Below, one piece after another: positions 16,301-25,429 of a stretch of 55,126 bases of DNA. A model generated the notes under the pieces. It ran no database searches. It had not been told where the DNA came from and saw only the letters and a program-made list of their open reading frames with translations. The first letter of the stretch is position 1. Every line of letters begins with the position of its first letter. Origin of the DNA: Bacteroidetes bacterium HGW-Bacteroidetes-6 (GTDB lineage Bacteria; Bacteroidota; Bacteroidia; Bacteroidales; DTU049). The translations under genes were made by a program, and so were the position numbers. Where the stretch lies: positions 1 through 55,126 of the forward strand of contig PHDB01000020.1 of the NCBI GenBank assembly GCA_002842495.1, read 5' to 3'.

Positions 16301-16981
16301 ATGAAAAAAGTTGCCTTATTGATGAGTATGGTCGTTTTTGCTTTTATGCTTGGCTCGTGTGGCGGCAGCAAGGATGACAAAAAATCTGAAACCAGTGACA
16401 GCACTCAGGTGCAGGATAAAGAAACTGTTGACAAAAATATTGATCCCAATGCCAAGTATGCAGTAGAAAAAGGAATTATTGAATATAAAATGGAAACCAT
16501 GGGCATGGTGTCAAATATTGTTGTGAGCTGGAAAGATTTCGGGAAATTATCGTCGACAACAACATCGATGAACATGATGGGCTTTAACACTACATCTTAC
16601 ATGGTGAATGATGGGGAATATGTGTATTCATGGGATGGCACAACCAAACAGGGTACAAAAGTGAAATATAATATGTCGGATGAAAACGAAATGAATTATC
16701 GCAATATCGACGACAAACAAATGAAGAAATTCAATATAAAAAACGAAGGTACTGAAGAAGTGGGTGGAAAGAAATGCGATGTTTATAGCATGAATATGAA
16801 TGGTGCTAGTACTAAAACATGGGTTTGGAAAGGCATTGCGTTAAAAATGGAATCGACAGCCAGTGGAGTTTCAATGAAAATGGAACTCGTGAAAATGCAG
16901 GAAGATGTTGAGCCGGCAGCCGATGCTTTTGATATCCCTAAGGATATTAATTTTCAGGAACTAAACGCTAAGACTAAATAG
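16301..16981 (+). CDS. Lipoprotein of unknown function
   Basis: A 226-residue lipoprotein starting at ATG 16301 (MKKVALLMSMVVFAFMLGSC, lipobox Cys20). A longer frame from 16271 exists but would put ten polar residues before the signal peptide, so it was not used. After a low-complexity linker rich in Asp, Lys and Ser comes a beta-rich domain with many methionines (M-E-T-M-G-M-V, M-N-M-M-G-F-N) and K-T-W-V-W-K-G-I-A-L, similar in style to LolA/LppX-like or DUF4412-type lipoproteins. It is last in the pair with 15871-16281 and is followed by a terminator. No function is assigned. Confidence 0.75.
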   Translation: MKKVALLMSMVVFAFMLGSCGGSKDDKKSETSDSTQVQDKETVDKNIDPNAKYAVEKGIIEYKMETMGMVSNIVVSWKDFGKLSSTTTSMNMMGFNTTSYMVNDGEYVYSWDGTTKQGTKVKYNMSDENEMNYRNIDDKQMKKFNIKNEGTEEVGGKKCDVYSMNMNGASTKTWVWKGIALKMESTASGVSMKMELVKMQEDVEPAADAFDIPKDINFQELNAKTK

Positions 16982-16996
16982 TACTTACTTTTTATG

Positions 16997-17026
16997 AAAA
17001 AAAGCTGCCATTGAGCAGCTTTTTTT
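16997..17026. terminator. Intrinsic terminator after the lipoprotein pair
   Basis: A GCTGC/GCAGC stem flanked by seven A and seven T residues. Confidence 0.88.
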
Positions 17027-17147
17027 GTGTCAATTTGTCAGAATATTGAAGGTGCACTAACACTCGAATCTTCAAATGTGCCAAAAAAGTCATTAAATGT
17101 TGTTTGGTACATAAGTTGAGAATGCCGACCCGATTAAAAAAAGAATT

Positions 17148-19049
17148 ATGGGAAAAATTATTGGAATAGACTTGGGAACAACAAATTCCTGTGTAGCTGT
17201 AATGGAAGGCAGCGAACCAATTGTAATTGCAAATAGCGAAGGCAAGCGAACCACACCAAGTATGGTGGCTTTCACCGATAATGGTGAACGTAAGGTTGGC
17301 GATCCGGCAAAGCGTCAGGCAATTACCAATCCGACACGAACTGTATCCTCGATTAAACGTTTTATGGGTGAAACTTTCGATAGGGTTACAAAAGAAACCG
17401 GTCGGGTTCCTTACAAAGTAGAAAAAGGAGCCAATAATACACCACGTGTGTTGATTGACGATCGCCACTATACACCTCAGGAAGTATCGGCAATGATTCT
17501 TCAGAAAATGAAAAAGACAGCCGAGGACTATCTGGGAACTGAAGTTACTGATGCTGTTATTACAGTGCCGGCCTATTTTAACGATTCACAACGTCAGGCA
17601 ACAAAAGAAGCCGGCGAAATAGCGGGTTTAAATGTAAGGCGTATTATCAATGAGCCAACTGCAGCTGCTTTGGCATATGGTCTTGATAAAAAAGGTCGTG
17701 AAATTAAAATAGCCGTTTACGATTTGGGAGGTGGAACATTTGATATTTCAATTCTTGAATTGGGTGACGGTGTGTTTGAAGTGAAATCGACCAACGGAGA
17801 TACACACCTTGGAGGCGACGATTTCGATCAGCGCATTATCGACTGGTTAGCGGAAGAGTTTAAAAAAGATGAAGGTCTTGATCTGAAAAAAGATCCCATG
17901 GCTTTACAGCGTCTTAAAGAAGCTGCCGAACGTGCGAAAATAGAACTGTCTTCGGGAACAAGCACCGAAATCAATTTGCCTTATATTATGCCGGTTGATG
18001 GAATTCCGAAACATCTTGTAAAAACACTGACACGTGCAAAATTTGAACAGTTGATAGACGATTTGGTTAAAGCAACCATTGAGCCATGTCGTAAAGCATT
18101 GGCCGATGCGAACATGAAACCAGCGGATATTGATGAAGTAATTCTTGTTGGAGGATCAACCCGTATTCCCGTTATTCAGCAAGTTGTTGAAGAATTTTTT
18201 GGCAAGAAGCCCTCGAAAGGTGTAAATCCGGATGAAGTAGTTGCGGTGGGTGCAGCCATTCAAGGCGCTGTTCTTACTGGAGAGGTGAAAGATGTCTTGT
18301 TGCTCGATGTAACTCCATTGTCATTGGGTATCGAAACTCTGGGAGGTGTTATGACCAAGCTTATTGAATCGAATACAACTATTCCTACCAAAAAGGCAGA
18401 AACTTTTTCGACAGCAGCTGACAGTCAGACATCGGTTGAGATTCATGTTATTCAGGGCGAGCGTTCTATGGCGCGTGATAATAAATCGATTGGACGTTTC
18501 CATCTCGATGGAATTCCCCCGGCACCACGTGGAGTGCCTCAAATTGAAGTGACATTCGATATTGATGCCAATGGTATTTTGAACGTTTCGGCAAAAGACA
18601 AAGCTACTGGAAAATCGCAGCAGATTCGCATCGAAGCTAGTAGTGGCTTAACCGACGATGAAATCAAACGCATGAAAACAGAAGCCGAAGCCAATGCAGA
18701 TTCGGATCGCAAAGAACGCGAACGTATCGATAAAATTAATCAGGCTGATAGTTTGATTTTTAATACCGAAAAACAGATGGGTGAGTATGGCGATAAAATT
18801 CCAGCTGAAAAGAAGGAGCCTATTAATGCAGCTTTGGTTGAATTGAAAGAAGCTCATAAAAATCAGGATCTGGATGCAGTTGATGCTGCGACTACCAAGC
18901 TCAACGCTGCATGGCAGGCTGCAAGTGAAGAAATGTACAAGGCTGCCGAAAATCAAGGGCCTGAGGCTAGTCCACAAGGAGAACAAAATCAGGCTAATGC
19001 GCAGGATGAAGTTACAGATGTGGACTTTGAAGAAGTAAAGGACAAATAA
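17148..19049 (+). CDS. dnaK: Molecular chaperone DnaK (Hsp70)
   Basis: ATP-dependent cytoplasmic chaperone, 633 residues, the normal length. Visible signatures: [11 protein letters not shown] (phosphate 1), [14 protein letters not shown] (phosphate 2), [11 protein letters not shown] (adenosine loop), the D-V-T-P-L-S-L-G linker and substrate-binding domain, a helical lid, and an acidic [11 protein letters not shown] tail close to the usual C-terminus. grpE and dnaJ are not adjacent, so the gene stands alone here, as is common in Bacteroidota. No heat-shock promoter or CIRCE-like repeat was recognised in the 120 bases upstream. Confidence 0.99.
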   Translation: MGKIIGIDLGTTNSCVAVMEGSEPIVIANSEGKRTTPSMVAFTDNGERKVGDPAKRQAITNPTRTVSSIKRFMGETFDRVTKETGRVPYKVEKGANNTPRVLIDDRHYTPQEVSAMILQKMKKTAEDYLGTEVTDAVITVPAYFNDSQRQATKEAGEIAGLNVRRIINEPTAAALAYGLDKKGREIKIAVYDLGGGTFDISILELGDGVFEVKSTNGDTHLGGDDFDQRIIDWLAEEFKKDEGLDLKKDPMALQRLKEAAERAKIELSSGTSTEINLPYIMPVDGIPKHLVKTLTRAKFEQLIDDLVKATIEPCRKALADANMKPADIDEVILVGGSTRIPVIQQVVEEFFGKKPSKGVNPDEVVAVGAAIQGAVLTGEVKDVLLLDVTPLSLGIETLGGVMTKLIESNTTIPTKKAETFSTAADSQTSVEIHVIQGERSMARDNKSIGRFHLDGIPPAPRGVPQIEVTFDIDANGILNVSAKDKATGKSQQIRIEASSGLTDDEIKRMKTEAEANADSDRKERERIDKINQADSLIFNTEKQMGEYGDKIPAEKKEPINAALVELKEAHKNQDLDAVDAATTKLNAAWQAASEEMYKAAENQGPEASPQGEQNQANAQDEVTDVDFEEVKDK

Positions 19050-19066
19050 CAGTTTTTTCATTTTTC

Positions 19067-19102
19067 AAAACCGGTACAGCTGAAAAGAGGTGCCGGTTTT
19101 TT
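19067..19102 (+). terminator. Intrinsic terminator after dnaK
   Basis: AAAACCGGTAC (19067-19077) pairs with GTGCCGGTTTT (19090-19100, one wobble) and is followed by T residues. Confidence 0.8.
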
Positions 19103-19155
19103 GTTGCAATATTTCTCATGAACAGGTGTCTTTCTATTCAATTTCGGGTGTTGAG

Positions 19156-19184
19156 TTGTTCTCCCGAATAATTCGCTAAATTTG
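19156..19184 (+). promoter_or_regulatory. Promoter of the aminotransferase / sugar transferase operon
   Basis: TTG (19156-19158), an 18-base spacer and TAAATTTG (19177-19184) match the Bacteroidota -33/-7 promoter. This places transcription start near 19190 and excludes the TTG at 19182 as a start codon. Confidence 0.65.
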
Positions 19185-19202
19185 CATTGTCAATCTATGA
19201 TT

Positions 19203-20417
19203 ATGATTCCATTTTCTCCACCGCGTATCGATAAGGCAACCATCGATGCAGTTATTGAAGTTCTTGAGTCGGGTTGGATAACAACGGGTCCTAAAACGCG
19301 TGAATTCGAGAATATGCTTCGAGAATATTCAGGTTGTAAAGAGGTTTTATGTCTCAATAGTGCATCGGCCGGTTTAGAAATGGTTTTGCGATGGTTTGGC
19401 GTTGGCCCTGGCGATGAGGTCATTCTTCCGGCATACACATATGCTGCCTCTGCAAATGTGATTGTTCATTGTGGTGCTAAACCCGTGTTTGTAGACAGTC
19501 GTTCTGATGATTTTAATATCAATCCGGAGTTAATTAAAAAAGCGATTACTCCTGCAACCAAGGTTATAATACCAGTTGATTTAGCTGGCTTTCCTTGCAA
19601 TTATTCTGAAATCAATAATATTGTTACTGATGTAGCAGTTGTTAGCATATTTCAACCGTCAAATGCAACGCAAAAACAATTGGGACGCATATTGGTGTTG
19701 TCGGATGCAGCACATAGTGTCGGAGCTAATTACCATTCTAAAAAAGCTGGAGCGTTGACTGATATTTCTGTGTTTTCGTTTCATGCTGTGAAAAACCTTA
19801 CCACAGCTGAAGGGGGCGCAATTTGTTTAAATCTTGGAGATTCGTTTGATAATGCTGCAATAAAACAAGAACTTTCGGTAAAATCGCTTCACGGTCAAAA
19901 TAAAGATGCTTTTACCAAGCTGATTCCCGGGAACTGGAAATACGATATAGTAGAAGCGGGTTACAAATGCAATATGACCGATATTCAGGCTGCAATCGGC
20001 ATTGTTGAGCTTAATAGATACGAGAATGACATGCTGGTACGCAGGAAAGCAATTTTCGATAGCTATTTCAGATTGTTATCTCAGCATCCTTTGGTGGAGC
20101 TTCCTGTGGTGAAAACCAATATGGCAGAATCTTCGTATCATGTATTTTTATTGAGAGTGAAAGGTGTTTCGGAGCAGCAGCGAGATGACATTATTCAGGA
20201 AATTTTTAAGCGCCAAGTAGCTGTAAATGTTCATTTCAAGCCTTTGCCCATGATGACATTCTACAAAAATTCAGGCTATTGTATAGAAGATTATCCGATT
20301 GCATATGATAATTTTAGTCGGGAGATCTCTTTGCCAGTGTATTATAATCTCACTGACGAAGAAATCGGAGTTGTTACCAAGGCTGTTCTGGAATCAATAA
20401 ATGTTGTTACCCGATGA
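19203..20417 (+). CDS. DegT/DnrJ/EryC1-type sugar aminotransferase
   Basis: PLP-dependent aminotransferase acting on nucleotide-linked keto sugars, 404 residues from MIPFSPPRID (an ATG two codons earlier at 19197 is possible). Family marks: G-W-I-T-T-G-P-K-T near the N-terminus, L-N-S-A-S-A-G-L-E-M, D-E-V-I-L-P-A-Y-T-Y-A-A-S, L-S-D-A-A-H-S-V-G, and the Schiff-base Lys197 in S-F-H-A-V-K-N-L-T-T-A-E-G-G. Its stop overlaps the start of the sugar transferase gene (ATGA at 20414-20417). Together they suggest an amino sugar that is made and loaded onto undecaprenyl phosphate for a surface glycan; the remaining pathway genes are elsewhere. Confidence 0.92.
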   Translation: MIPFSPPRIDKATIDAVIEVLESGWITTGPKTREFENMLREYSGCKEVLCLNSASAGLEMVLRWFGVGPGDEVILPAYTYAASANVIVHCGAKPVFVDSRSDDFNINPELIKKAITPATKVIIPVDLAGFPCNYSEINNIVTDVAVVSIFQPSNATQKQLGRILVLSDAAHSVGANYHSKKAGALTDISVFSFHAVKNLTTAEGGAICLNLGDSFDNAAIKQELSVKSLHGQNKDAFTKLIPGNWKYDIVEAGYKCNMTDIQAAIGIVELNRYENDMLVRRKAIFDSYFRLLSQHPLVELPVVKTNMAESSYHVFLLRVKGVSEQQRDDIIQEIFKRQVAVNVHFKPLPMMTFYKNSGYCIEDYPIAYDNFSREISLPVYYNLTDEEIGVVTKAVLESINVVTR

Positions 20418-21004
20418 TAGCCAAGCGCATCTTCGATATTGTTGTTTCTTTAATGGCTATATGCTGCTTGATTGTTCCGTCTCTGATAATTATAATTTTT
20501 GTAGTGACAGGCTCTCGTGGAGGAGCTTTTTACCGACAGGAGCGTGTAGGTAGAAATGAGAAATTGTTTCGACTTTTGAAATTTCGGACGATGTATTCGG
20601 GTAGTGACAAAAAAGGATTGTTGACAGTAGGAAGTTCCGATAGCCGGATAACATCGGTTGGTCGTTTTTTGCGTAAAACAAAGATTGATGAATTACCTCA
20701 GCTATTGAATATTTTTGTAGGACATATGAGCTTTGTAGGGCCACGACCCGAGGTGCCAAAATATACATCGATGTATAATGATCAACAGCGAAGGGTGTTT
20801 TGTGTTAAACCAGGACTAACCGATCTTGCTTCGATTGTTTATATTAATGAAAGTGATTTGTTGGGAGCCCAGCCGGATCCCGAACAATTTTATATAGATG
20901 TGGTTATGCCTTCAAAACTCGAATTAAATATTCAGTATATCGAGAGTCGGAGCTTTTTTGGCGACCTGCGGATAATTTTCAAAACACTTTCCAAACTTTT
21001 TTAA
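20414..21004 (+). CDS. Undecaprenyl-phosphate sugar-phosphate transferase (WcaJ/PglC-type)
   Basis: A 196-residue monotopic phosphoglycosyl transferase that starts glycan assembly by moving a sugar phosphate from a nucleotide sugar to undecaprenyl phosphate. One N-terminal hydrophobic segment (about 8-32) anchors it in the inner membrane. The catalytic region shows F-Y-R-Q-E-R-V-G, L-K-F-R-T-M, the Asp-Glu pair in K-I-D-E-L-P-Q, and S-F-V-G-P-R-P-E-V-P. The size matches the minimal PglC class rather than the long WbaP class. It overlaps the aminotransferase gene by four bases, so an amino sugar donor is likely. A perfect hairpin follows. Confidence 0.93.
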   Translation: MIAKRIFDIVVSLMAICCLIVPSLIIIIFVVTGSRGGAFYRQERVGRNEKLFRLLKFRTMYSGSDKKGLLTVGSSDSRITSVGRFLRKTKIDELPQLLNIFVGHMSFVGPRPEVPKYTSMYNDQQRRVFCVKPGLTDLASIVYINESDLLGAQPDPEQFYIDVVMPSKLELNIQYIESRSFFGDLRIIFKTLSKLF

Positions 21005-21010
21005 AACAAA

Positions 21011-21034
21011 GCACCAGGACAAAAATCCTGGTGC
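21011..21034. terminator. Bidirectional terminator between convergent operons
   Basis: GCACCAGGA (21011-21019) and TCCTGGTGC (21026-21034) form a perfect 9-bp stem between the sugar transferase gene and the convergent gene ending at 21080. Confidence 0.8.
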
Positions 21035-21079
21035 GTGCAGTAACCTGAAGTAAAGGGTATATGGGTATAAACAGGTTCT

Positions 21080-22468
21080 CTATTGACGTTTGACGGTTAA
21101 CAGCCCTTCTTGTGTGATTCCATCAGGAAATCTCAGCAAGTAGAAATATGAACCTTCAGGGGCTTGTGAAGCATCCCAGTCGTTTTGATAATTTTTCGAC
21201 TGGAAAACAAGCTGATTGTTTCGGTTATAGATATACAACTCGGTGTTGGGATAGTATTCGAGATTGACAATGCTGAAAGTTTCGTTTATTCCATCACCAT
21301 TTGGTGTTATGACATTTGGAATATTCAAATCGCAATGTGTGAAAATAACCATGAAACTATCGGCATACATTTTACAACCTTTAATATTGGCAATATACAG
21401 ACCCGGGTTGCCGACAGTAACTTTTGGCGCATTTAAATTAAATTGTGGCCAAGAATATGCATAACCTGTGTTTTTTTGTTCAACACTTAGCATGAGACTG
21501 GCTCCGGTACAGCCAGTAACAAGATAATTACTGCTTAAATCAGGTTTGGGAATAATGCGAACTTGGAGCGCTCTGTTGAGAACAGTGCCGTCTTCGAGGG
21601 TGACAGCAATTTTATAAAGACCACTATCTTCGATGTATATTTCGGCTGTAGTGTCTCCATTACTCCACAAATAGTGATTATTTCCAGGAACAAAAGCATT
21701 GAGCTCAAATGCTGTTTCTGAACAAGTGTCTTTAGGAAGAAGCGCAAAATAGTTAATTTGGCTGTTATCTTCATTATCATCAGTTGCACTGTTATTTGAG
21801 TCCTGATAGGTGACATATGTTGAGTGAACAGGATAGACAACAGGATTATTATTGCTGAAAATAACCGGACTGTGATTGTCGGGGGTGTTGATGGTGAAGT
21901 CTGCTGTAATTTGATTCTCCTGAGTGATATCCGAGTTATTCACTGCTACATCTTCAACGACATGTAACTGGTGTTTTTTGGAATAATCGTCTTTAATATA
22001 CGAGATAATCTGAGGGTGAAGAGGAAGTAGAGAAATCAGTTTTATTACATCATCGGTAGATGCATCGGGGTTGATTATTACATATGGCGACATGTTGTTT
22101 TCGGAGGCTGGAACATAAACAACGGGTTCACTTTTCGAGTGGCCTAGTATTACTTCCGGATAAACCAGATTGTCGGGTTGTGTGTTTTCAACAATAGAGT
22201 TGGTTGTTGATTCTGAACGATTGCTTGTCGAAATAAAATAAACAGCAGTAACAATAGCAGCAGCGGTAATAATAACTGCAGCTACCTGTAAAGGATTCAG
22301 GTTGAAAGAATTTTTAGGGGTTGTTTTGGCTGTTTTGCTGAGAATATCCGAGCTAAGTTTATCAAAATACCCGTCAGGTACCGAAAACGGATTCGTGCTG
22401 ACACTTTTATCAATGCCATGCAGAATCGGATCACTGCCTGTAGGAATATTTTTGTGAAAAATCTTCAT
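21080..22468 (-). CDS. Anti-sigma-like membrane protein ending in a gliding-motility-type C-terminal domain
   Basis: A 462-residue protein with an unusual build. The N-terminus is cytoplasmic in style and contains N-P-F-S-V-P-D-G-Y-F-D-K-L (about 27-39), a segment typical of anti-sigma partners in Bacteroidota. One transmembrane helix follows (about 62-82), then a long Ser/Thr/Asn-rich stretch, an Ig/PKD-like part, and finally a CHU_C gliding-motility-associated domain (F-I-T-P-style motif V-I-T-P-N-G-D-G-I-N-E-T-F, then Y-N-R-N-N-Q-L-V-F and a C-terminal L-L-T-V-K-R-Q). That last domain is normally a type B sorting signal of the type IX secretion system. It lies just after the ECF sigma gene. 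It may be an anti-sigma factor whose extracytoplasmic part senses the envelope. Confidence 0.75.
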   Translation of the reverse strand: MKIFHKNIPTGSDPILHGIDKSVSTNPFSVPDGYFDKLSSDILSKTAKTTPKNSFNLNPLQVAAVIITAAAIVTAVYFISTSNRSESTTNSIVENTQPDNLVYPEVILGHSKSEPVVYVPASENNMSPYVIINPDASTDDVIKLISLLPLHPQIISYIKDDYSKKHQLHVVEDVAVNNSDITQENQITADFTINTPDNHSPVIFSNNNPVVYPVHSTYVTYQDSNNSATDDNEDNSQINYFALLPKDTCSETAFELNAFVPGNNHYLWSNGDTTAEIYIEDSGLYKIAVTLEDGTVLNRALQVRIIPKPDLSSNYLVTGCTGASLMLSVEQKNTGYAYSWPQFNLNAPKVTVGNPGLYIANIKGCKMYADSFMVIFTHCDLNIPNVITPNGDGINETFSIVNLEYYPNTELYIYNRNNQLVFQSKNYQNDWDASQAPEGSYFYLLRFPDGITQEGLLTVKRQ

Positions 22469-22504
22469 AATTCTGTTTCTTTGACTTTAATAGAATGCTA
22501 TCGT

Positions 22505-23053
22505 TTAATCTGTTTTTAAAATTTCTTCAATTTTTTTTACGGCAATATGATACGATGCTTTTAGTGTGCCAATGCTGACTCCGACCACATCAGCAATTTC
22601 CTGATAGCTCATTGAGTCGAAATAGCGCATGATGAATACTAATTTTTGTCGCGCAGGCAGTGTTGCTACAGCAAACTGGAGCTTTCTTTGAATTTCCGAT
22701 CCTTCAAAATAAACATCAGTTTCTAATTGTTCACCAAAATTTTCAGTTATTTCATCGATAGAGACAAAATATTGACTTTTTTTGCTTTTGAGGAATGAAA
22801 TGGCTTCGTTTGTAGCTATTCGGTAAATCCAGGTGTATATTTTTGAATCTTCGCGAAACTTTTCAATATTCTGCCAAACTTTTACAAATGTGTTTTGAAC
22901 AACATCGTTGGCATCGTCGTGATCAACAACAATTCTTCGTACTAACCAGTAAGTTTGTTCTTTGTATTTATTGAGCAAAAGTACAAAACCACTCTCTCGG
23001 GTAGTTTCAGATTTAAGCAGATTCAGAATTTCCGGATCTGTGATTTTGCTCAT
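22505..23053 (-). CDS. ECF-type RNA polymerase sigma factor
   Basis: A 182-residue sigma-70-family factor with only regions 2 and 4. Region 2 shows D-D-A-N-D-V-V-Q-N-T-F-V-K-V-W and Y-T-W-I-Y-R-I-A-T-N-E-A-I-S-F-L; region 4 shows L-P-A-R-Q-K-L-V-F-I-M-R-Y-F and the helix-turn-helix M-S-Y-Q-E-I-A-D-V-V-G-V-S-I-G-T-L-K-A-S-Y. The gene follows the transketolase C gene by nine bases and precedes the anti-sigma-like gene by 36, so the sigma/anti-sigma pair appears to be read from the transketolase promoter. The regulon is unknown. Confidence 0.95.
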   Translation of the reverse strand: MSKITDPEILNLLKSETTRESGFVLLLNKYKEQTYWLVRRIVVDHDDANDVVQNTFVKVWQNIEKFREDSKIYTWIYRIATNEAISFLKSKKSQYFVSIDEITENFGEQLETDVYFEGSEIQRKLQFAVATLPARQKLVFIMRYFDSMSYQEIADVVGVSIGTLKASYHIAVKKIEEILKTD

Positions 23054-23062
23054 ATTGCGTTG

Positions 23063-24028
23063 TTACTTCGGCGAGGTTTTACGTGTAATTACTCTTTTTG
23101 TTGCTTCAATAATGTTGCTCGATTTGAGTCCGTATTTAATCATAAGCTCCTCGGGAGTGCCACTTTCTCCAAAACTGTCGGGCATGGCCACCAATTCAAC
23201 AGGAACGGGTGTTTTTGTTGAAGCCAGTGCAGCAACGGCTTCGCCCAGACCCCCAGCTGCAACATGCTCTTCGGCAGTAACCACGCAACCTGTTTTAGCA
23301 ATGCTTTGTAAAAGAAGTTGACTGTCGAGCGGTTTGATGGTGTGAATGTTTATAAGTTCAGCCGAAATGCCACTTTTTTCAAGTTCTCGAACAGCTTCAA
23401 TAGCTTCCCATACCAAATGACCTGTTGCGACGATAGTAACATCATTGCCTTCATTAAGCAAAATACCTTTCCCTATAACAAAAGGCTCGTCAACCGGCGA
23501 AAAATCGGGAACAACGGGTCTTCCAAATCGCAAATAAACCGGACCATTGTAGTCGGCGATAGCCTGCGTTGCTCTGTAAGTTTGAGAATAGTCACACGGA
23601 TTAATTACTACCATGTTCGGAAGAGCTCGCATCATGGCTATATCTTCCATGATTTGATGGGTTGCACCGTCTTCGCCAAGTGTAATTCCTGCATGCGAAG
23701 CACAAACTTTCACATTTGTTCGGCTATAAGCTACACTTTGCCTGATTTGATCGTATACGCGACCGGTTGAGAAATTGGCGAAAGTTCCGGTGAAAGGAAT
23801 TTTACCATCAATAGCAAGACCTGCAGCCATGCCAATCATATTGGCTTCAGCAATTCCAGTTTGAAAAAATCGATCAGGAAAATCATTCTGAAATGCATTC
23901 ATTTTGAGAGAGCCGGTCAGATCGGCACAAAGTGCAACAACATTCGGGTTTTTCTTTCCCAAATCGTGCAAAGCATCTCCAAAACCCGATCGTGTGTCTT
24001 TTTTTTGTCGAATCTCAAATTCTTTCAT
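23063..24028 (-). CDS. Transketolase, C-terminal subunit
   Basis: A 321-residue protein corresponding to the pyrimidine-binding and C-terminal domains of transketolase. Visible: R-S-G-F-G-D-A-L, F-Q-T-G-I-A-E-A-N-M-I-G-M-A-A-G (the catalytic glutamate region that activates thiamin diphosphate), and S-H-A-G-I-T-L-G-E-D-G-A-T-H-Q. It needs the N-terminal subunit encoded at 25430-26275 to form a complete enzyme of the pentose phosphate pathway. The two halves are separated by a vWA gene on the same transcript, which is unusual; split transketolases normally have adjacent genes. A paralogue of this subunit is at 29780-30742. Confidence 0.92.
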   Translation of the reverse strand: MKEFEIRQKKDTRSGFGDALHDLGKKNPNVVALCADLTGSLKMNAFQNDFPDRFFQTGIAEANMIGMAAGLAIDGKIPFTGTFANFSTGRVYDQIRQSVAYSRTNVKVCASHAGITLGEDGATHQIMEDIAMMRALPNMVVINPCDYSQTYRATQAIADYNGPVYLRFGRPVVPDFSPVDEPFVIGKGILLNEGNDVTIVATGHLVWEAIEAVRELEKSGISAELINIHTIKPLDSQLLLQSIAKTGCVVTAEEHVAAGGLGEAVAALASTKTPVPVELVAMPDSFGESGTPEELMIKYGLKSSNIIEATKRVITRKTSPK

Positions 24029-24038
24029 TTATAGTGCT

Positions 24039-25424
24039 TTAAAAAATTGAAATATTCACTTTTGAAATAGATCCTGTTTTAACCGAAAATGATTTTTCGA
24101 TCGTAAACATCGATCTGTTTTGATATTTTGTGCGGTACACAGCAACATAATCACCGGGTTGCAAAATAAGAGCTTCCTGATTTCCTGTTCCTTTAAAATT
24201 GTAGACCCATTCAAGTGTATTGTCGGTCTTTACATATAAACTTCCGTATCCTGTCCCTGGAAATTGAATAACGGCAGTTCCCGGACCTGGTATTTCAACG
24301 GTAGTGGTTGTACTTTGGTCAATTTTCACTCCATTTACTTTTGTGCGGGGCAAAGTCATGATTTCCAGGTCGTATGTTCCAACAATGTATTTTTCGCGCT
24401 GATTTGTGTACTGAACATTGAGGGTCTGCATACTGCCATTTTGGCGAACAATGAAAAGAAGTTGATTTTTGCTGGCAGCTGATGTGCTTCCGGCTTTTAC
24501 TTCAAGAAATCCTTGTGGGGCATCGGTTCCAACAATGGTGTGTTTCCCCGGTGTTAAAACGAGCGAATCGATAAATACCGGCGGAATAGTATGAACCTGG
24601 ATTCTGTAATTAAGCAAAGGATCAACGGTGAGTGTGTCGGGGAAACCCTTATTGTTAAGTGTATGAATGAAATTGTACTTCGGCAATCCACTCAATTTAT
24701 CGTAAAAGGTCATATTGACATTTGTCTCTGTAGCATTTCCACTGATGTCGAGCAAATTCACCTGACATGTTGTTGAGTTGAGCGCCTGCGAAATCACAAC
24801 ATTGAGTGCTGTTCGGAATTCTTTTTCAGTGGTAGCGTCAAAATAGGTGCCTACACACTCAAATTGCTCGCGAAAACTTTTTCCAATGCCAATAATGAAA
24901 GGCTTGAGAATAATTCCTTTCTTTTGTAAAGCCAAAGAAACAGCACAGGGGTCACCATCGCATTCTTCGAGACCATCGGTGATCAAAATAACAATGTTTC
25001 GGCAGTGATCGCATGGTGGAAAGTCGCCACCTGTTTTTTCGAGTGAGTATGCAATTGGAGTTGTCCCTCTGGGATTGATTGTTTTTAATTTGAGCTTAAT
25101 CTTTTCAATGTTGTTTGGGCCGAATGGAACTTCGAGTCGGGTGTCGTCGCAATCCTGTGGGGGATAATCTTTGGTATGTCCATAGCAGCGCAAAGCGAGC
25201 TCGAGATTCGGAACAACTGCTAGGCTGTCGAGCAGATCCGACATGATTTTTCGGGCAATGGTTATTTTCATGTCGCTTTGCCAACGACCATACATCGACT
25301 GACTCGCATCGAAAAGAAATAAAATACGTGTAGTGACAGGATTTTCTGCAGGTTGCTTGTCAACCTGAGCTGAAATACCCAGCGTTATAGTTGAGAAAAA
25401 TAATATGAGTATCGTTCTCTTCAT
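24039..25424 (-). CDS. Secreted von Willebrand factor A domain protein
   Basis: A 461-residue exported protein. The signal peptide is about residues 1-19 (ending G-I-S-A-Q). A vWA domain covers about 30-230: the MIDAS motif F-L-F-D-A-S-Q-S-M-Y, the T-T-P-I-A-Y-S-L threonine, and I-V-I-L-I-T-D-G-L-E-E-C-D-G-D-P-C are clear. The rest is beta-rich repeats with no named domain. It is periplasmic or surface-exposed, and the MIDAS site suggests divalent-cation-dependent binding. The gene lies between the two halves of transketolase with gaps of 5 and 10 bases, so it is co-expressed with them; I see no functional reason for this. Confidence 0.85.
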   Translation of the reverse strand: MKRTILILFFSTITLGISAQVDKQPAENPVTTRILFLFDASQSMYGRWQSDMKITIARKIMSDLLDSLAVVPNLELALRCYGHTKDYPPQDCDDTRLEVPFGPNNIEKIKLKLKTINPRGTTPIAYSLEKTGGDFPPCDHCRNIVILITDGLEECDGDPCAVSLALQKKGIILKPFIIGIGKSFREQFECVGTYFDATTEKEFRTALNVVISQALNSTTCQVNLLDISGNATETNVNMTFYDKLSGLPKYNFIHTLNNKGFPDTLTVDPLLNYRIQVHTIPPVFIDSLVLTPGKHTIVGTDAPQGFLEVKAGSTSAASKNQLLFIVRQNGSMQTLNVQYTNQREKYIVGTYDLEIMTLPRTKVNGVKIDQSTTTTVEIPGPGTAVIQFPGTGYGSLYVKTDNTLEWVYNFKGTGNQEALILQPGDYVAVYRTKYQNRSMFTIEKSFSVKTGSISKVNISIF

Positions 25425-25429
25425 TTAAA

